DNA from: Cardinalis cardinalis
Taxonomy: Eukaryota; Chordata; Aves; Passeriformes; Cardinalidae
Reading direction: 5' to 3'
Assembly: GCA_014549065.1 (NCBI GenBank)
Contig: JACDOX010000017.1
Location: 8,238,808 to 8,302,807, forward strand
Length of the DNA: 64,000 nt
The position numbers and the translations under genes are program-made. The first letter of the stretch is position 1. Each line of letters opens with the position of its first letter. The notes beneath the pieces were generated by a model. The model searched no databases. It saw nothing but the letters and a program-made list of their open reading frames with translations, and was not told the origin of the DNA. Shown piece by piece: positions 1-13,804 of the stretch.

Positions 1-3000
1 TGTAGCTTTGAAACAGAACCCAGGTGCAATCTGAGAGGAAGGATCTTGTAGAAGGAGCAGGTGGGTGGACACATGACTGCATACTTTGCTGAAAGGAAAA
101 TTTCTATAACAATAGGGCTAGCAATTCCCAATGGATTAAGTTAACTGCTGAAAAATCAGCTGTGAATTAATCTGGTTTGCATCGACAAAGGATTTTCTGA
201 TTACTAGTGCAAGATAAAACACACACAACCATTCTCATGCAGAAATGAAGACTTGATAGTACTTCCTTATGGTGTTACAATATCTCCAGGTTTTCAAACT
301 AGTTGACAGTAATTACCAATTATCTGGACCTTCTGTAAGTAGTGCAGCAACATTTTTGTCCTCTGGCTTGCCCATCTTGGGTTGTAACCGATCCTGCCAG
401 AATTGCATCTCATCCAAGCACAGTGCTCTGCCTTNCACAGAAGAAAAATCCAACTCAAAGTTCCAAGACACAGGAAAAAAATAATAATCTGGACCAGAGC
501 TACAAATGACCTAGCATGTCCAGAGGGGATGGCAGTAAACTATCTAAGTTGTCAAATCTATGTTCATCATCAGCTGTCTGGCAACATACGGCCAGATGCA
601 TGGCTACACAGAACTGTGTGTGCAAACAACCTGTCTTTCTTAGGAAGAAAAGCTTGCTAACAGTTTTGAAAGGATTTTCTGGTCTCCTTTACATAAAATA
701 TGTACTTCTACTCAAAAAGAACAAGAAGTTCTTTCAAATTAAACCTGTGCTGTTCAAAGTTCTCANGTTGAAAGTGTTCCTAGGGCTGTCTGCATTGATC
801 GTTTCAAAGCTGACTGGGCAGCTCTGTAGGCTTGCTAGAGGTTAGGGCTGCAGACTCTAACGTCCTGAAAAGGAGTTTTGGAAATCATCCCGGCAGTTCA
901 TTGCCTTTGGGAGACCTAGAACCTAGATTCCAAGGACAGAAAGGCCAAAGTGTATCCCACTGAAGCTGCAGCAAACTATTGTTTCATTTAGATATTTCCG
1001 TTTTTCAAGTACAAAATGCTGTAAAGTGAGAACTTGGCCCGTCTCTTCACAAAATTATTTATAAACTCAACCTTATTTTTGACAAGGAAGCCCTGTGTTT
1101 GTGGTGATTACCTCTTACAGATCTTGACTGATTGTCTTCCTAGAAAGATCTGTAAAGAGGTGTGTGTTTGTGTTGGAGAAAAAGGGCACCCCCATGTACT
1201 GGAGACTGGTTTTTATTGTCCTTTCTGTTTCTCATTCTGTTCCCTCAAACATAAATTAAGATTATTTGATCAAGAATTATTTTGGAGAGCAGACCAGACA
1301 ATATTAGATCCATAGTCATAACATGTGCTCCTCAGTCATAACATTTTTCCAAAGCATCCAGGAAGACTGGATGTGTGATGGGTTCTGCCTTGGCTGTTAA
1401 GCTAGGAGACCTCCAGGAATTTTCCTTTCCTTCATTTTGTTGACATTTCCATCCTTTCTTCTTCAGGTATCATCCATTGACTATTCCCGTTTAGTTTTTC
1501 CTGCTTCTTAGTTTTTTCTTAGAGTCCTACTTTGTGGGGATTTTATTTGTTATTTTATCCACCAGATGAACATGGCCCAACACAAAATATTTATCTTCAG
1601 TTGTAACTAAAGCTGCTATTTGGCTTTCTTCCCAAAACCCAGAAAGACAATTATACCTAACTGTTTAGAGATTTATAAATACTGTACCAGAGTAGCCTCT
1701 AGGTAGTAACTTTAGATATCCAACTCAATAATTTTCTTTTATTGGATAGTGATTTAGAGCTTATTTTGAGTTCTATATAATAAGAGCAGTACATTTCATT
1801 AAAAAACACTTACTAAACAATAAAGAAAAGTGATCTTATAGCTCCGAGCAGGTCTAAAGTACAGAAAGGGGAGGCTGTATAGTAACATTTTGTCCACAGA
1901 CATTNTAAGACAGATCACAGTACAGCAGTGTAGACGTATTTCAGCAAAGTAACAATTGCAGCTGTTTTCTGAATGACTTCAACTTATGAGAATTTTCCCT
2001 AGGAACACTATTTCAACGCAAGAGAGATCTTTTTAGGGCCTTCATGTACAGTTCTCATAATAGATCCTCCAACAAGAAAGAATAAAGAGAAAAACATGAA
2101 GATCAGATGAACTCCTGGGTAATACATTTCATACATCAAGGCAGGATTATTCGGGGAAAATCCTGTAAAATCAAGTAAACATACTCAGAATTTTACATGC
2201 TGACTTCCAAGTGTAAAGGATTGCACCAGGTAAAATAGCCCTGTACATATTTAATTTCATTTGATCCAGTTCCTTTAAAAATCACTTATGACTTCATTGT
2301 CATCTTTTGTTGGAGCTGTCTTAAACTTTGATTGAAAGGACAGAAACAGCCACAAAGTTTAATTAGATTTATTTCACAATCTGATAATTAATTCCTATAT
2401 CATTGCAAAGTTTTATGAACTTAGTCTCACAATTTGCTGCAAGAAATTCATAATTAAAATGAATTTGAGATCTGCTTTCCATTGTGATTGCAGATAATAT
2501 ATTCTTTTCCACCTCTACCAATCAATAAATCTTGATTGCTTTATCTCTGAAATGTTAGCAAAAGACAGAACAACCATATTATTGGGATTGAAAATGAGAG
2601 AAAATTCTTAAATAAGGGGAAAGGATAAATACTGTCTGAAGTGCTTTGTTAGCAATGGTTTTTGCCATTTTTGGAGATAACTGTATTTCAATGCTATTGG
2701 AGAAAACTCTTTATAAATTCAAAGCAATAGTTTTATTCCTGAAGGAGAGGGGGTTTAGTGAATGTTGAATCGTATATCTTTTATTTTATAGTCATAAGGT
2801 TTAAAGTTAATCTTTCAGAATATAGGCTCAGATAATCATAGATGAAGTTAATTTTTAGGCTTTTATGGAATTCAATATTCTGTGGCAACTCCAGCACTGT
2901 TTCCTATGTTTAATTTGTTATATTTATGAAAACTTAGGAATAAAGAATCTTACTTTTTTAATGCAGAAAATCATACTCTATTTAGCTGCACTAAATAATT

Positions 3001-5699
3001 GCAGAATTTAAGGAGCTACTTTACCTCTTTAGAAAGCTTATAAGTAAATGTAGAATGTTAAATGTAGATGTAATATTAAAAATAAATAAGTGAATAGTGC
3101 TGGCAGAAAGTGAAAGATTTGGGGTAGTTTTTAAAAGTGAGCTAGGACATTAGCTTTATTCTTTTCAACCCTTAGATTCCTGTGTGTCTTTGTATATCAA
3201 GGTCTTTTAGACTGCAGAATGCTTGTCATACTTAAAGCCAGCTCATAATTACCTAATTCATACAGATGTTTTGAAAGATACTCTCCAAGACAGTATCAAT
3301 CCTACCAGTCACATTTTCAAAAATGGTTTTTTGCATTAACATCAGGGTTATTGGTTTGCAGGATTGAAAGTTTAGTGTAGGAGTTAGCACCCGATTAAGG
3401 ATGTTTTTACACTGGTTCTGAATGTTCCTTTTGTTAGCATCAGTTGTTGCAATAATAGTAATAATCCAATTAACAAAATTTTCTACTTGGTTGAGTGATT
3501 ATTTTTTAGCTAACTGAATTTTAGGTGGTTGTAGTTTAGTTTCATTAGCCCTTTTTAAAACAAAGGCTGACCATCCTAATTGATGAAGTTAATAACTGAA
3601 AAATGAGATAAGGACCAGACATGTCCAATATCACTATTTACTGACAAAAAATAGTCCAATTTTTGAAGATCAGGTCCCTGTGATAAATAACTCAGTATTA
3701 CCTTTTTGCAACATGCACATAATTTCTTATCCTGCTGAACTAGATGGATCAGTTGATAGCTGTTATTTATTTTATGGTAGCACACTGGAGCTCTAGATGG
3801 AATTAAGAGCTTGTTGTCATAGTCCTGATATATACAAGAATAAAATATGGCCTTTGCCCTGGCAAGTTTATAATCTGATGCCTTGCTTGTTCCAAAACTT
3901 ATGTGCTCAATGTTATACAGGTTAATAAATCTCTCTGACTTCAATGAAACTGTCCACCTGTGTAAAGTTAGATTATGTGCAGGTCTTTGCAAGATTTGGA
4001 CTTAAATAAACTAAAGAGTCTGGATGGGAGAGAGGCTTTTCACTTAACTTTTTTCCTGTGCTATAGAAACCAGCTCTTTGAGGACCTTGCTAGGCTTCCA
4101 GTCTTCACATGAAACCCTTGACAGGAAGGATCCCATACAGCATCCTTCACATTTTTTGGTACCTCTCCTTGTAGCTGGATGCCAGTGTTGCCTGCTGGAA
4201 TTACACACACAAAGTAGTTACCCACCTCTCTCAAAGTTTTCATGGAAAGAGAGAAAAACTATTAAGAAAAAAGGATTTTCAATTTTATTGCTTATAAAAT
4301 GCTAAAAATGTGTTGGATGAGTGGCTGGAGAGACGCATTCATTTGATACAATTTCTCTGGTTTTGAGAAGTACTGTAAGGTCCTAGCCCAAATATCTTTT
4401 AGTTTTCACAATTGCTTCTTCGTCTTCTGCTTTAAAATATCTTCTGCTTCAGCCAGAGAAAAATAAAACAGGATGAAGGAGGTAGATAATACAGTACATC
4501 AAATATGTGATCTCATACTTAAACTATATTTAAGCATCCCAAAACTGTTATAAATTCATGGTAACTTGAATTTATTATTATTTGCTGTTCAACATCTTGA
4601 AAGCAAACCCCCTATTATGAAGGTGTACTATTTTGTGCATTTCTGATGCTGAGGAATAAAAAAACGCACTCTTTTTATGAGCATTAATTATACACCAGGC
4701 AAGGAAGCAATTGCCTCCATGTTATGAAATATTAAATCAAAATGCTTCCTGTTCCCAGATGTCCCAGAGATAAATACAGCAGTATTTTGAAGCCCCACTT
4801 GGAGCTGTTTTCCCTGCAAATTTATAGTTTTGTCTCCATTTTCAGAAAACCCTGTTTTATGTGAAGTATAGCACTCTTGGTAGTTTTTAAGGAGCAAACT
4901 CCTCTGGAGTTGCCTATGTAGGCAACAACTCTTATGTAGATTGCACACAAGGGATCTGAAGTTGAAAGGCTCCTTTAAGATGACAAATGGGTTGAAAGTG
5001 TTATTGTCTTTGATTGCATGCCTTACATCATCTGTATGTAGGAATAAGAGAGCTATACTTTATCTTTAGCCATTTTATAAATATTTAAGTCCTTAGAGTT
5101 GCCTAAAGATATTAAAGCATATTTTACAGTAGTTGGAATATAAATATTATATATAGCACAAGATACCAAAGTAGTTTAATGAATTCATAATTTTCTGTTC
5201 ACTTTTATTGGAATGTGTTTTATGTTCCAAAACTTCCATTTAAAGAATAAGAGACCATTCTGCTCCCTGACAAGATGTGAGNTGATAGTGAGCGTTATCA
5301 AGGTTCCCTTAAATGGTGATATGAGGCTGCAATTAGCAAGACAAAAGGGCACATGAGTATTAGAATGTACTGCACCCACCTCTGTGTTTTAACTTTTAAA
5401 AAAACTATTTTTAAGAAACCATATGTAAGTCTTTAAAAAACTCTAAGGTGTTTTGCATCTCCCTCTGTGTATTTTCTAAAAGTTCTTAATTGCATAAGAA
5501 GATGTGTATCTAGATCCAATTATACTGAGGAAAATCCTTAAAATTTGAAGTTAATTTTCAAAGATAACCAACCACAAAAATTTTACTACATGAAATGTGT
5601 AAAAGGTCTGTGTTTCATGGCTTTTAATACATTGTATGTTGTTCGTATAATTCTAAATCTTTTAAGTTCCCATCAAATATAAAAAATTCTTTTTAATAT

Positions 5700-6060
5700 T
5701 TCACAGTTTAACTATTTCCCAGATGGAGTCCATGCTGGGTAACGCTTGCTAATTACCCACAACAAAAGTAGACACACAANGCTGGTAAATTACCTGACCC
5801 TTTGCATTTTAATGAGACAACAAGGATTTCATGAAGTGATGTTGTTTCAGTGGTTAATGGTGTCAGCAATGTTGTAATTGTAGGCTGAGGCACATTAGCT
5901 GCACAACCACATGTAGGAAGGGTTTCTCTGAACAGGCCCTTTGGAGAATAGAATAGGGTATTATCATTAAGCCTATGTCATTTGCATGCTGCTAATCACT
6001 TACTTTATTATCTTGTGTATCCATTGTCTTTCTTTAATTGCTCTTTAAATGAAAATTAAA
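5700..6060. promoter_or_regulatory. Candidate intronic regulatory block with octamer motif
   Basis: This intronic stretch carries an exact POU octamer ATTTGCAT at 5980-5987, followed closely by GCTAATCA, with several TAATTA or ATTA homeodomain cores nearby. It lacks low-complexity sequence. It looks like the developmental enhancers that lie in introns of large neural genes. This is an inference from motif content only; conservation was not tested. Confidence 0.25.
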
Positions 6061-8205
6061 AATAGTTCCAGTGCCCACGATGCTTGTGATAGCATCTTGA
6101 TTATGAAGATAACTTCAAGAAAATGGAACATATAGATAATATATTGCAGGAATACGAGATAGTTGGAAAGTAATGTACCACAGCAGGCAGCCTCATGAGT
6201 GTAATTCTGGTATCTTTCTTTGCTTCACTACGTATTGTTTGCTTAATAAATGGTTATTTATATTCATAAAGGTGATGGGGTTTTTCTAGAGATCAATGTC
6301 ACTGGTTTTGCTTTACTATGGAAGAAGATACAAAGCATCAGTATCTAGCAGACTTTACCAGTCTAATAGCAGTACAGGAGAAAGCTGGATTTTTATTCTT
6401 TCCAGTTAAATCCTAACTTGTGATCTCCAAAGCAGAAAAGCAGAATCTATCACCTGCTATTGATTTGCAGAACTTTGACAGCTTTAGATAAAATTTATAA
6501 AATTCTTGGCATTTTGTTTTCAAGAAAGACCTCTTGAATTAAGTTTGACATGATTAAATATGAGACAGCCCAGACTTTCCATAATAAGCATTTTCTAAAA
6601 GATTGCTAGCTTTTGGTTATCAAGAACCTGCTAGTTCTTTCAGCATCTGGAGGATGGGATATTTGGGCTGACTTGAGGCACAGCCTTTGTTGGAGAATCA
6701 ATACTGCTGTGCTCCTAATAACACATTATTTTTGCAGCTTGTCAACATCTGAACAAACCAGAGCTGAAAAGTAAATTATTAATTTTGTAAATGGTACGTT
6801 AGGAATTTTTGTTGAAGAAAGTTCTGAACTAGTTCTTTTAATTTAGTTCGATTCAACACGCCCAAATAAGTTTATGGCTAATGGAATTTTTTTAGTAGCT
6901 TATTTAGAGACAAGATTACGATCTTACAAAATGTCTGTAATGTCATATCGATATTTGATCTTTTGCAAACTTTTCTTAGAACTTTGAAGCAGATCCTGTG
7001 GAAGTATAATGGAGATTCCACCTCTCATGTGGATTTGAAGTTTGGTTGCTTNCTTAAATTTTCTATTTAACTTTAATTGTCAAATACTCTAAATACTAAT
7101 TAAGGAGCATGATTACTGGTTATTAGTGAGAGGGAAGGTATCCCTACAATGTTTGCAGTATATATATTTTCTGTAAGTTTGACAGAGTGTTTTCTTAAAT
7201 GCATAGACAGGCTTGTAGTATGTAGACAGCTAGTACACCCATGTCTACATAGCATGTTACCCAGCATGTAAACCCAGGAACAGGGGTTCCTGTTTCAAAG
7301 TTCCTGCCAGTCTGTTTGTTCTGAGATTTAGCAGTGCATCTCCAAGTAAGGGCAAAGACAGGCCGGCATTTTTGAAACAGCTCCTCTAAAAAAAAGAGCA
7401 AGACGCTGAAATCAGGCAGTGCACTGCGGGACCTGAGAAAATATTACTTTTTTGTTTAATAGACTAATAGGGCTAACAACTCTATGGTTACATTCTTAAG
7501 TCATTAGCCACAAGTGTGAGCTTGCTCAAAAATTGTTTATGCTGTAAAGAAAATCACATTCAGAACAGGTGCTTGGCCACTTTGTTTAACATTTTCAGTG
7601 GTGCGTTATAGAAACTGTGTATATATGTTGTAAATCCTCAACAATTTGCAAATTGTTACTATTCTAATTTCTAATTAACTGTCTGGTTCTTTAGTGGCAA
7701 TGTAAGCTCATGTGTCTGGACCNATCTTCCATTTTCAGTGGAAGATGTTGACTGAATTATATAGACAGAGTGCTTCTAAAAATTTGGACTGTGTCTAGAT
7801 ATTTTTAATGGCAACTTGCTCACCATGTCACATGTAAATCAGCCTTTACAACCTATCTGCAGATTTATATTGTAGATTGGCCTAAAATCACCACTTCTTA
7901 AACTACTTCACTAGCGAAAAAGCCCACATTGCAATTTGAATATTTATTCTCAGAATCCTATCAAATAATAATAAATAGACTAAAGACTCTTGGAAATATT
8001 CAAAATGCCTAATTGAAAGGAAAGCTATTTACACTGATATTGGTACTAATGAAATTAAAACAGAGAAGAAAATATTTTATTTTTCATCAACCCCTTTAAA
8101 TCCTTACTAAGCAATAATGGATAGGAAAGTTAATGTATNAAGTGTTTGTAGAGATTAAAGTAGTGTTTAGGTTCATGGATGATAATAAGTAGGCAGTACT
8201 GAAAA

Positions 8206-8251
8206 CCAAAAAACCAAAATAAACCAAACCAAAACAAATAAAACCCCACAA
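8206..8251 (+). repeat. A/C-only low-complexity tract
   Basis: An A-rich run broken by CC pairs (AAACCAAAAAACCAAAATAA and similar), with almost no G or T. Similar tracts recur at several places in the window and may be degraded poly(A) or A-rich simple repeat. No element body is visible next to it. Confidence 0.6.
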
Positions 8252-8910
8252 AAAACTGCTGGAAGTTTTCAGGATGTCTGTACTGTGACTGGATACTGTA
8301 ATATACATTTTATGATTGCCATTTAATTTTCACTACTTTAAGAATACCACATCATATTTTACTGTTATCACTGTCTTTACCAGCTTGTTTGCTAGTTTAA
8401 TGGGTTTTGAATCCCATATAAATAAAATATAAATAAAATAAATAAGGAGGTGGTGTAGAGACACTTCTGCAGATACTTCTTTAAATATAAAAAGACTGAG
8501 CTGTCAGAGGTAAGGAAAACTCTTATAGATTTTAGAAAAAACTCTGATAAAATAATGAGTCATTCTGTCATGATAAGGAATTCATTTTCTTTTTAAGATT
8601 AATGTTTGTAAGAGGAGAAAGACAGTGAGCCAAAACAGTCTAGACTTAGGAATGGAATTTTTTCTTAAGAGCAGATTTTACCTCACTGGTTTTCTGAGCA
8701 CCTTTCCTTTTTTTCTTGATATATTTGAGCAAATAACCTCTTTATTTACACTGCTGACTGTATGCTTTGGATATGGCCATCAGGGGCATGAGTTGCTCTC
8801 TGAACTCTTGATTCTGACTGAAGCAGGGATTTCCACCCTTGACAGGTGGGGTAAACCCAGTGGCACCAGTGGTATCACTGCTGATCTTCAGACAGTTTTA
8901 CTGACACAAC

Positions 8911-9018
8911 CTTATATTATTATCAGTATTAATATATTGTATTAATACTGATATTATTATTCTAAAACCTTATATTTATTATTATAAAACCTTATATTAT
9001 TATCAGTATTAATATATT
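8911..9018. repeat. AT-rich direct and inverted repeat cluster
   Basis: A segment of about 28 bases beginning CTTATATTATTATCAGTATT occurs at 8911-8938 and again at 8991-9018, with a degenerate third copy near 8968. Within the first copy, TATCAGTATTAAT (8921-8933) is followed after 7 bases by its exact complement (8941-8953), so the strand could form a hairpin with 13-bp arms. Local duplication by replication slippage at an AT hairpin is the simplest explanation. Confidence 0.75.
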
Positions 9019-11078
9019 ATCAGTAGTTAATATATTGCTACTGGTACAGCATTCAAGAATATTCAATTAGAAAGCTACTTCAGATTCCTCCTGATTCCAC
9101 AGCTGTGCAGTCTGTATTTGGGTTTTTTGAATGGTGAAAAAAAAAAAGGAGTAGAAAGAAAAGATTGTGTGATTTCTTGAGCTTTCCAAGGGAAAGTTGG
9201 TTGAGTTAGCATTGTATAGACTGGTATAGTTAAAATCAACCTGATACTCATTTTCGCACATGATATCTACAAAGATGTCTTTAACAGACATGCTACTCTG
9301 AAGTTGTTTGCTACAACAGGCAGTATTTGAATGACAAAGGGCATGACTGGGATTTTTTTTCCCCTATTTATGATGTTCAATTTAGAGTACTGGTAAAAAG
9401 TTTTGGCTTGCAGAAAACCTTTGTAGTGGCATTTAATAAAGCCCTGACATTTTTAAAATAATTTTTTTTAAATCCCCTGCCTACTGGCACTTGACTGTTT
9501 TCATAAGATAACCTGTCCACTAAAAGCTTCTCTAGGATTTGGTGAAATCTGGCAGGACAGGACATGTGTACAATGGGCTCTCTAGTCAGCAGGCTTTGAG
9601 AAGTTGCATTTTTACAATATAGAGTAATATAGAAGAGGAGCTTTTGTATACTTGCAAATAGATTAGACTGCAGGAAATATGCAGGAGGGCCTATGAAGCA
9701 TACCTGCCAGATAAATTAGAGGTGGTCTTGATCTGAGTCCAACCTGTCTCAAAGCTGAGCTCTGGGAATTCAGTTCAGATTTCTTTGATAAAATGGGGCT
9801 GTAGCCTTCACAGTTCAATCTTTGATCCCCAAGACAGCCTTGAATGTGGGATTTTAGTTTTGACACAGCCTGTAGAGAAATTAATGATGTTTTACCATAG
9901 GTTTCCAGCTCAGTTCCAGCTTGAGTAATTTGCAAGTCTGCTGGCACTATTTAGCCCACACAGACCATGAAGTCGACCGTAAGTAAGTCCAAGTTGATGG
10001 AAAATCAATATTGCTAGAACAGAGTGACAGATGTTGATTATCATAAAATGTCTGTTTAAGCATTTTGTATGTATCCATTTCCTCACTGCAAACGCCTGAA
10101 TTTTTTGTAGAAGTTACAAAGTAATTGTACTTAAAGATGTGGACTCATCTGCTAAAGAAATTTTCAGAATGCATATTCCAAAAAATGACTGCTGTCATTA
10201 TTACTGTTGCTTCTCAGGGGAGCTATTCAGATGCCTCATTTATTGGAGCTTAATAGATTAAAAGTCCAAATTGAGTCTCATGATATAAACCTAATCAAAT
10301 TCTAATCTACATAATTTTCCCATAAGCAGCACTGGGAAATTTGTTTAATTTATGTTTCAGTAGTTGCCAATCAGATGTTGGACAACACTGTTACTTTTAT
10401 TTTTCAAATATTTGAATCGATTACTTGCTATGATACCTGTCTTTGCTCTTCCTTTTACACTAAGGAAAAATTCACTTTTTTTGATATAATGACTTAGTGT
10501 AGAGTCTCATCTTACATGCCAGTATATCATTTTTAGTGGTGAGTTTTCCATTTTGTTTCTAGTTATTGAATACCTGTCTCTCTAAAATAGGTAATGTAGC
10601 TTAATTTATTTGATAATTTTTATTCAGCATATTTATTTTTGCCCGAGGTCTAAATATGCAGAGTTCACTAATGATTAAACTGAAAGGAGTTTGGTGTTGT
10701 TATATACTAAATCATTTTAGCTTCAAACCTGTGCTACAGTTAGATGCTGCTAACTTTGTGCCCTAGAAGCACCTAGTGTAGAAAACTATTAAATAGTAAA
10801 TGAAGAGTAGGAACAATTAAAAAATAAAATTTATAGAAAAGTAGCTAAAAAGGGGAAATTTAATTTTGTCTACTGCATAGAGAAATAGAGTTTCCNTTCA
10901 GGCAGACTTGAGGGAAGTGCTATGGCTAGCAAGTACATATAATCTTGCTTACAGTGAGAAAAAACAGGAAGAAGTGAGCATTAAGGCTGTGGCTCTGCAA
11001 AGTATTAGTAAAGAAAGCCTATTTNTTTTGGTAGTTTTGGGTTGTGTAANCTTGTGGTGAACCTTGGCAGAGTTAGAG

Positions 11079-11100
11079 TTATGTGGTAATTACCACATAA
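11079..11100. repeat. Perfect 22-bp palindrome
   Basis: The sequence reads TTATGTGGTAA followed directly by its exact reverse complement, with AATT at the centre. Each half holds TGTGGT, the core of a RUNX site, and the centre forms TAATTA, a homeodomain core. The symmetry stops at both ends (G on both sides). It sits inside the large KCNMA1 intron. Confidence 0.85.
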
Positions 11101-13804
11101 GATTTTGTGAAGGGAAAAAGATTACTACAAAGCCAACAACAAAAAAACCTAGGCAGTTTCAGGTGGACTTTGTTTTTTGGGGTGTGTATGGTAGTGAAAC
11201 TCAAAATGGCNCTTAAACTGGGAAGAGATTTTTATAAGTACCTGTTAACAGACCCCTCAAAGTTATACGTTATTGTGCCCTAGGCTTAAAATATTACACT
11301 TTTCTAATATATTAAGCTGTTCACAATTGAAATGGAATCAATGTGGTGTGATTCAATGCTAGACCTCAAGACGATGAAACTCCAATCCTTCTCTTGATCT
11401 TTGTTTTTACAGCTTAATCCTACCTTGTTAGAGCAGCCCAAGAACCAGCAGGCCTATGAATCATTTACACTTTCAGCACATGGGGCCACTAACTCATCCA
11501 GGAATGGATCTCACACTTNGGGGAGTGGAAACTAGCATTGAACCCACTGCTCTGTGCTTCCATTAGAGCTTTGATTTGGATATTTTTACTGTAGGTTTCT
11601 GTAATTCAGCAGAAAGTGAGCAAAGGGAAATTAGAGAAGAGCACTTTCTTGGCAGAAAGTGGCAGCTGGTTTTGTGTGACATTGTCTTTCAGAGTTCAAA
11701 GCTCCAGTGTTGTTCCATTCCCAAAGCATTGGAGGGTTGCTAAAGNTGAGAAGATGTCCTTCTTCAGCCTCCACTTTCTGTAGATTTACCTTGGTCTATG
11801 TTTGGGCCTAGAGCACCTCTGAAGATGCTCTCTCTCTCTGGGAGAGCTGGGAGCTNATGTAGTAACATCTGGCCTCCCACATTCCTCTCCTTTTCCAGGC
11901 CTTTAGCGGTAATCTCCAAGAGATTATTGGATATTCAGCACAAATCACAGTAAAACTCAGAACTGAAGCCAGAATTTAGAATTTCCAGGTTCTCAGGACA
12001 AACTAAAACTCTCTGTCTCAGACCCCATGGGACACTGAAGCTAGAATTGTTTCTAAATTGAATGGCTGTAACAGATTCCCATGAATGTCAGCAGCTCTTT
12101 AGCTGCATGACTGCTGCTGAACTTTCCAGGTATACCCAAGGGCTGTACTTTGGAGAGTAACAGGTATAGTCTATCATTCAATTGAATTCACAGGAATATT
12201 AATGACATTGTCAGCAAACAGTAGCAAAGGGATACAACTGTGAGGTCCTTTCTGAGAATTATTTCTTTTTGGCTGCCTCTGCTTAATGAAAATACTTGTC
12301 CCATATTTCTGCATGATAACCTGTCGAGGGCGTGTTTGGCAGTAAACCACTTATGTGTTATTCATATATGCTCAAAATATTATTGTTGTCTCATATTCTT
12401 TAGGTGAACCAGAGGTAGCTGGATGTACATATGCTTTTTAAATTATATTTGAGGACTTTAGTGCATATATCACCCAGTGAATGCNATGACATCTTTCCCT
12501 AAAATAGCATTATTTAAAGGGTGCTATCAATTTGCAAGGTGCTTTAATAACAAGGCCACAACATTTAGGTCTGTCAAGTGGATTTTCAATTTGGGATAGT
12601 GCCTTCTGCCTCCACAGAGTTCCAGTTTAGTAAAATGTATNTCTTTGAAAAGGAAGGGAGGAAAATAAGAAAGGGACAGAGAAAAAGGGGAAAAGAATCA
12701 TAAAGGATCCATTATGGTCCTTAAGAACAGAGGATATCTTATAAATGTAGCATAAAAATCCATTTTTTGTGAATATGCCCATCTGAGTCTTGGTGGAGTC
12801 AGTGGAACAGAAGCAGTGCACATCCATAAGACAAATTTCCCTCTACATTAAAACCCCAGTAAATCTTTATTCGTCCCCTCAGCAAACTATTAAGAATATA
12901 TGAAGAATATTCATTACTGCTATGAAGAGCAAACTTTCCTGCATTTTGTGGGATATTACTCAGTTAAGTGACCTGCAAAGAAACAAAAATTAGTGGTTTA
13001 TGGCCAGCACAATCAGCAGATCATTTGGCCATCAGGCCAGTTGCTCACACATAAGCAGAGCAAAATATGTGGTTCTTTCAGTGGAAAAAAAGGCATGTTT
13101 AGCCATGGCAGCATTCTTTAACTTTGAACTTCATCACAGTGCCACTGTGGATCTCAGAATACCTGCATNTTACTGCTGAGACACAGTTAGTGCCTCCCTG
13201 GGAGGACCATGGTCAGGCTGCCTCAAGAGGCACAGAGCCCACCAGCCCAGTGCTGCTCATCCCTTTGTTGGTGGAATTCCGTAAGGGACAGGGAGGTTTC
13301 ATAGCCACCTGGCCATGCTGAGCTCAGAGCAGGGGAGCATTGCATCTCCTGGTAAAAAGAGCTTGCCTGCTATTGCGGAGGAAATTTCCCCTGTTCTCAT
13401 TCCACAAAGGTNAGAATATCTTTAAGACTTAGATTTTTGCTTCTGCTTTAATTGATTGGTTTTTGCCTACTCTGTGAGCAGTAATACCTTAGAGGGAGCT
13501 GGGAAATGCTCTTTGCTCAAAATCAAGACATTGAACCATGAGCTTTCTGCAGAGAACTGCAAGAGGCTCAAACTCCTTCAGAGCAGGTAGCTGAGGAGGG
13601 ACATGGGAGTCCCTGCTGTCAGGGAGGGATGCTGCTGCCAGGAGAAGCAGTGAGTGCTCACTGCCAGGCNTTACTGATTTGGAGCATGTCAGGAGCTCAA
13701 AACCTGTGTTCCTCTCAGAGCTGTGGTATTCTTAATCCACTGCTTGGCAGTATCTTGTTTCAGAGACATATGGGGTGGTCTGCCTCCTATTGAAGCTTCC
13801 TCAG

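Larger units (their letters stand above)
1..13804 (+). other. KCNMA1: KCNMA1 intron, 5' part (no exon seen)
   Basis: This is intron sequence upstream of the exon at 18149; the intron begins before the window. The translations here are short and not recognisable, and neither the preceding BK exon nor the cysteine-rich STREX exon was found. It contains a perfect 22-bp palindrome at 11079-11100, an AT-rich direct and inverted repeat cluster at 8911-9018, an A/C-rich tract at 8206-8251 and a conserved-looking block near 5700-6060. Otherwise nothing stands out. Confidence 0.8.

Noticed and set aside
1034..1315. Cysteine-rich ORF in the 5' intron considered as a STREX-like exon
   Set aside because: The translation has several Cys but no STREX motif or matching splice sites and phase were seen. 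No STREX exon was found in 1-18148; it probably lies upstream of the window.
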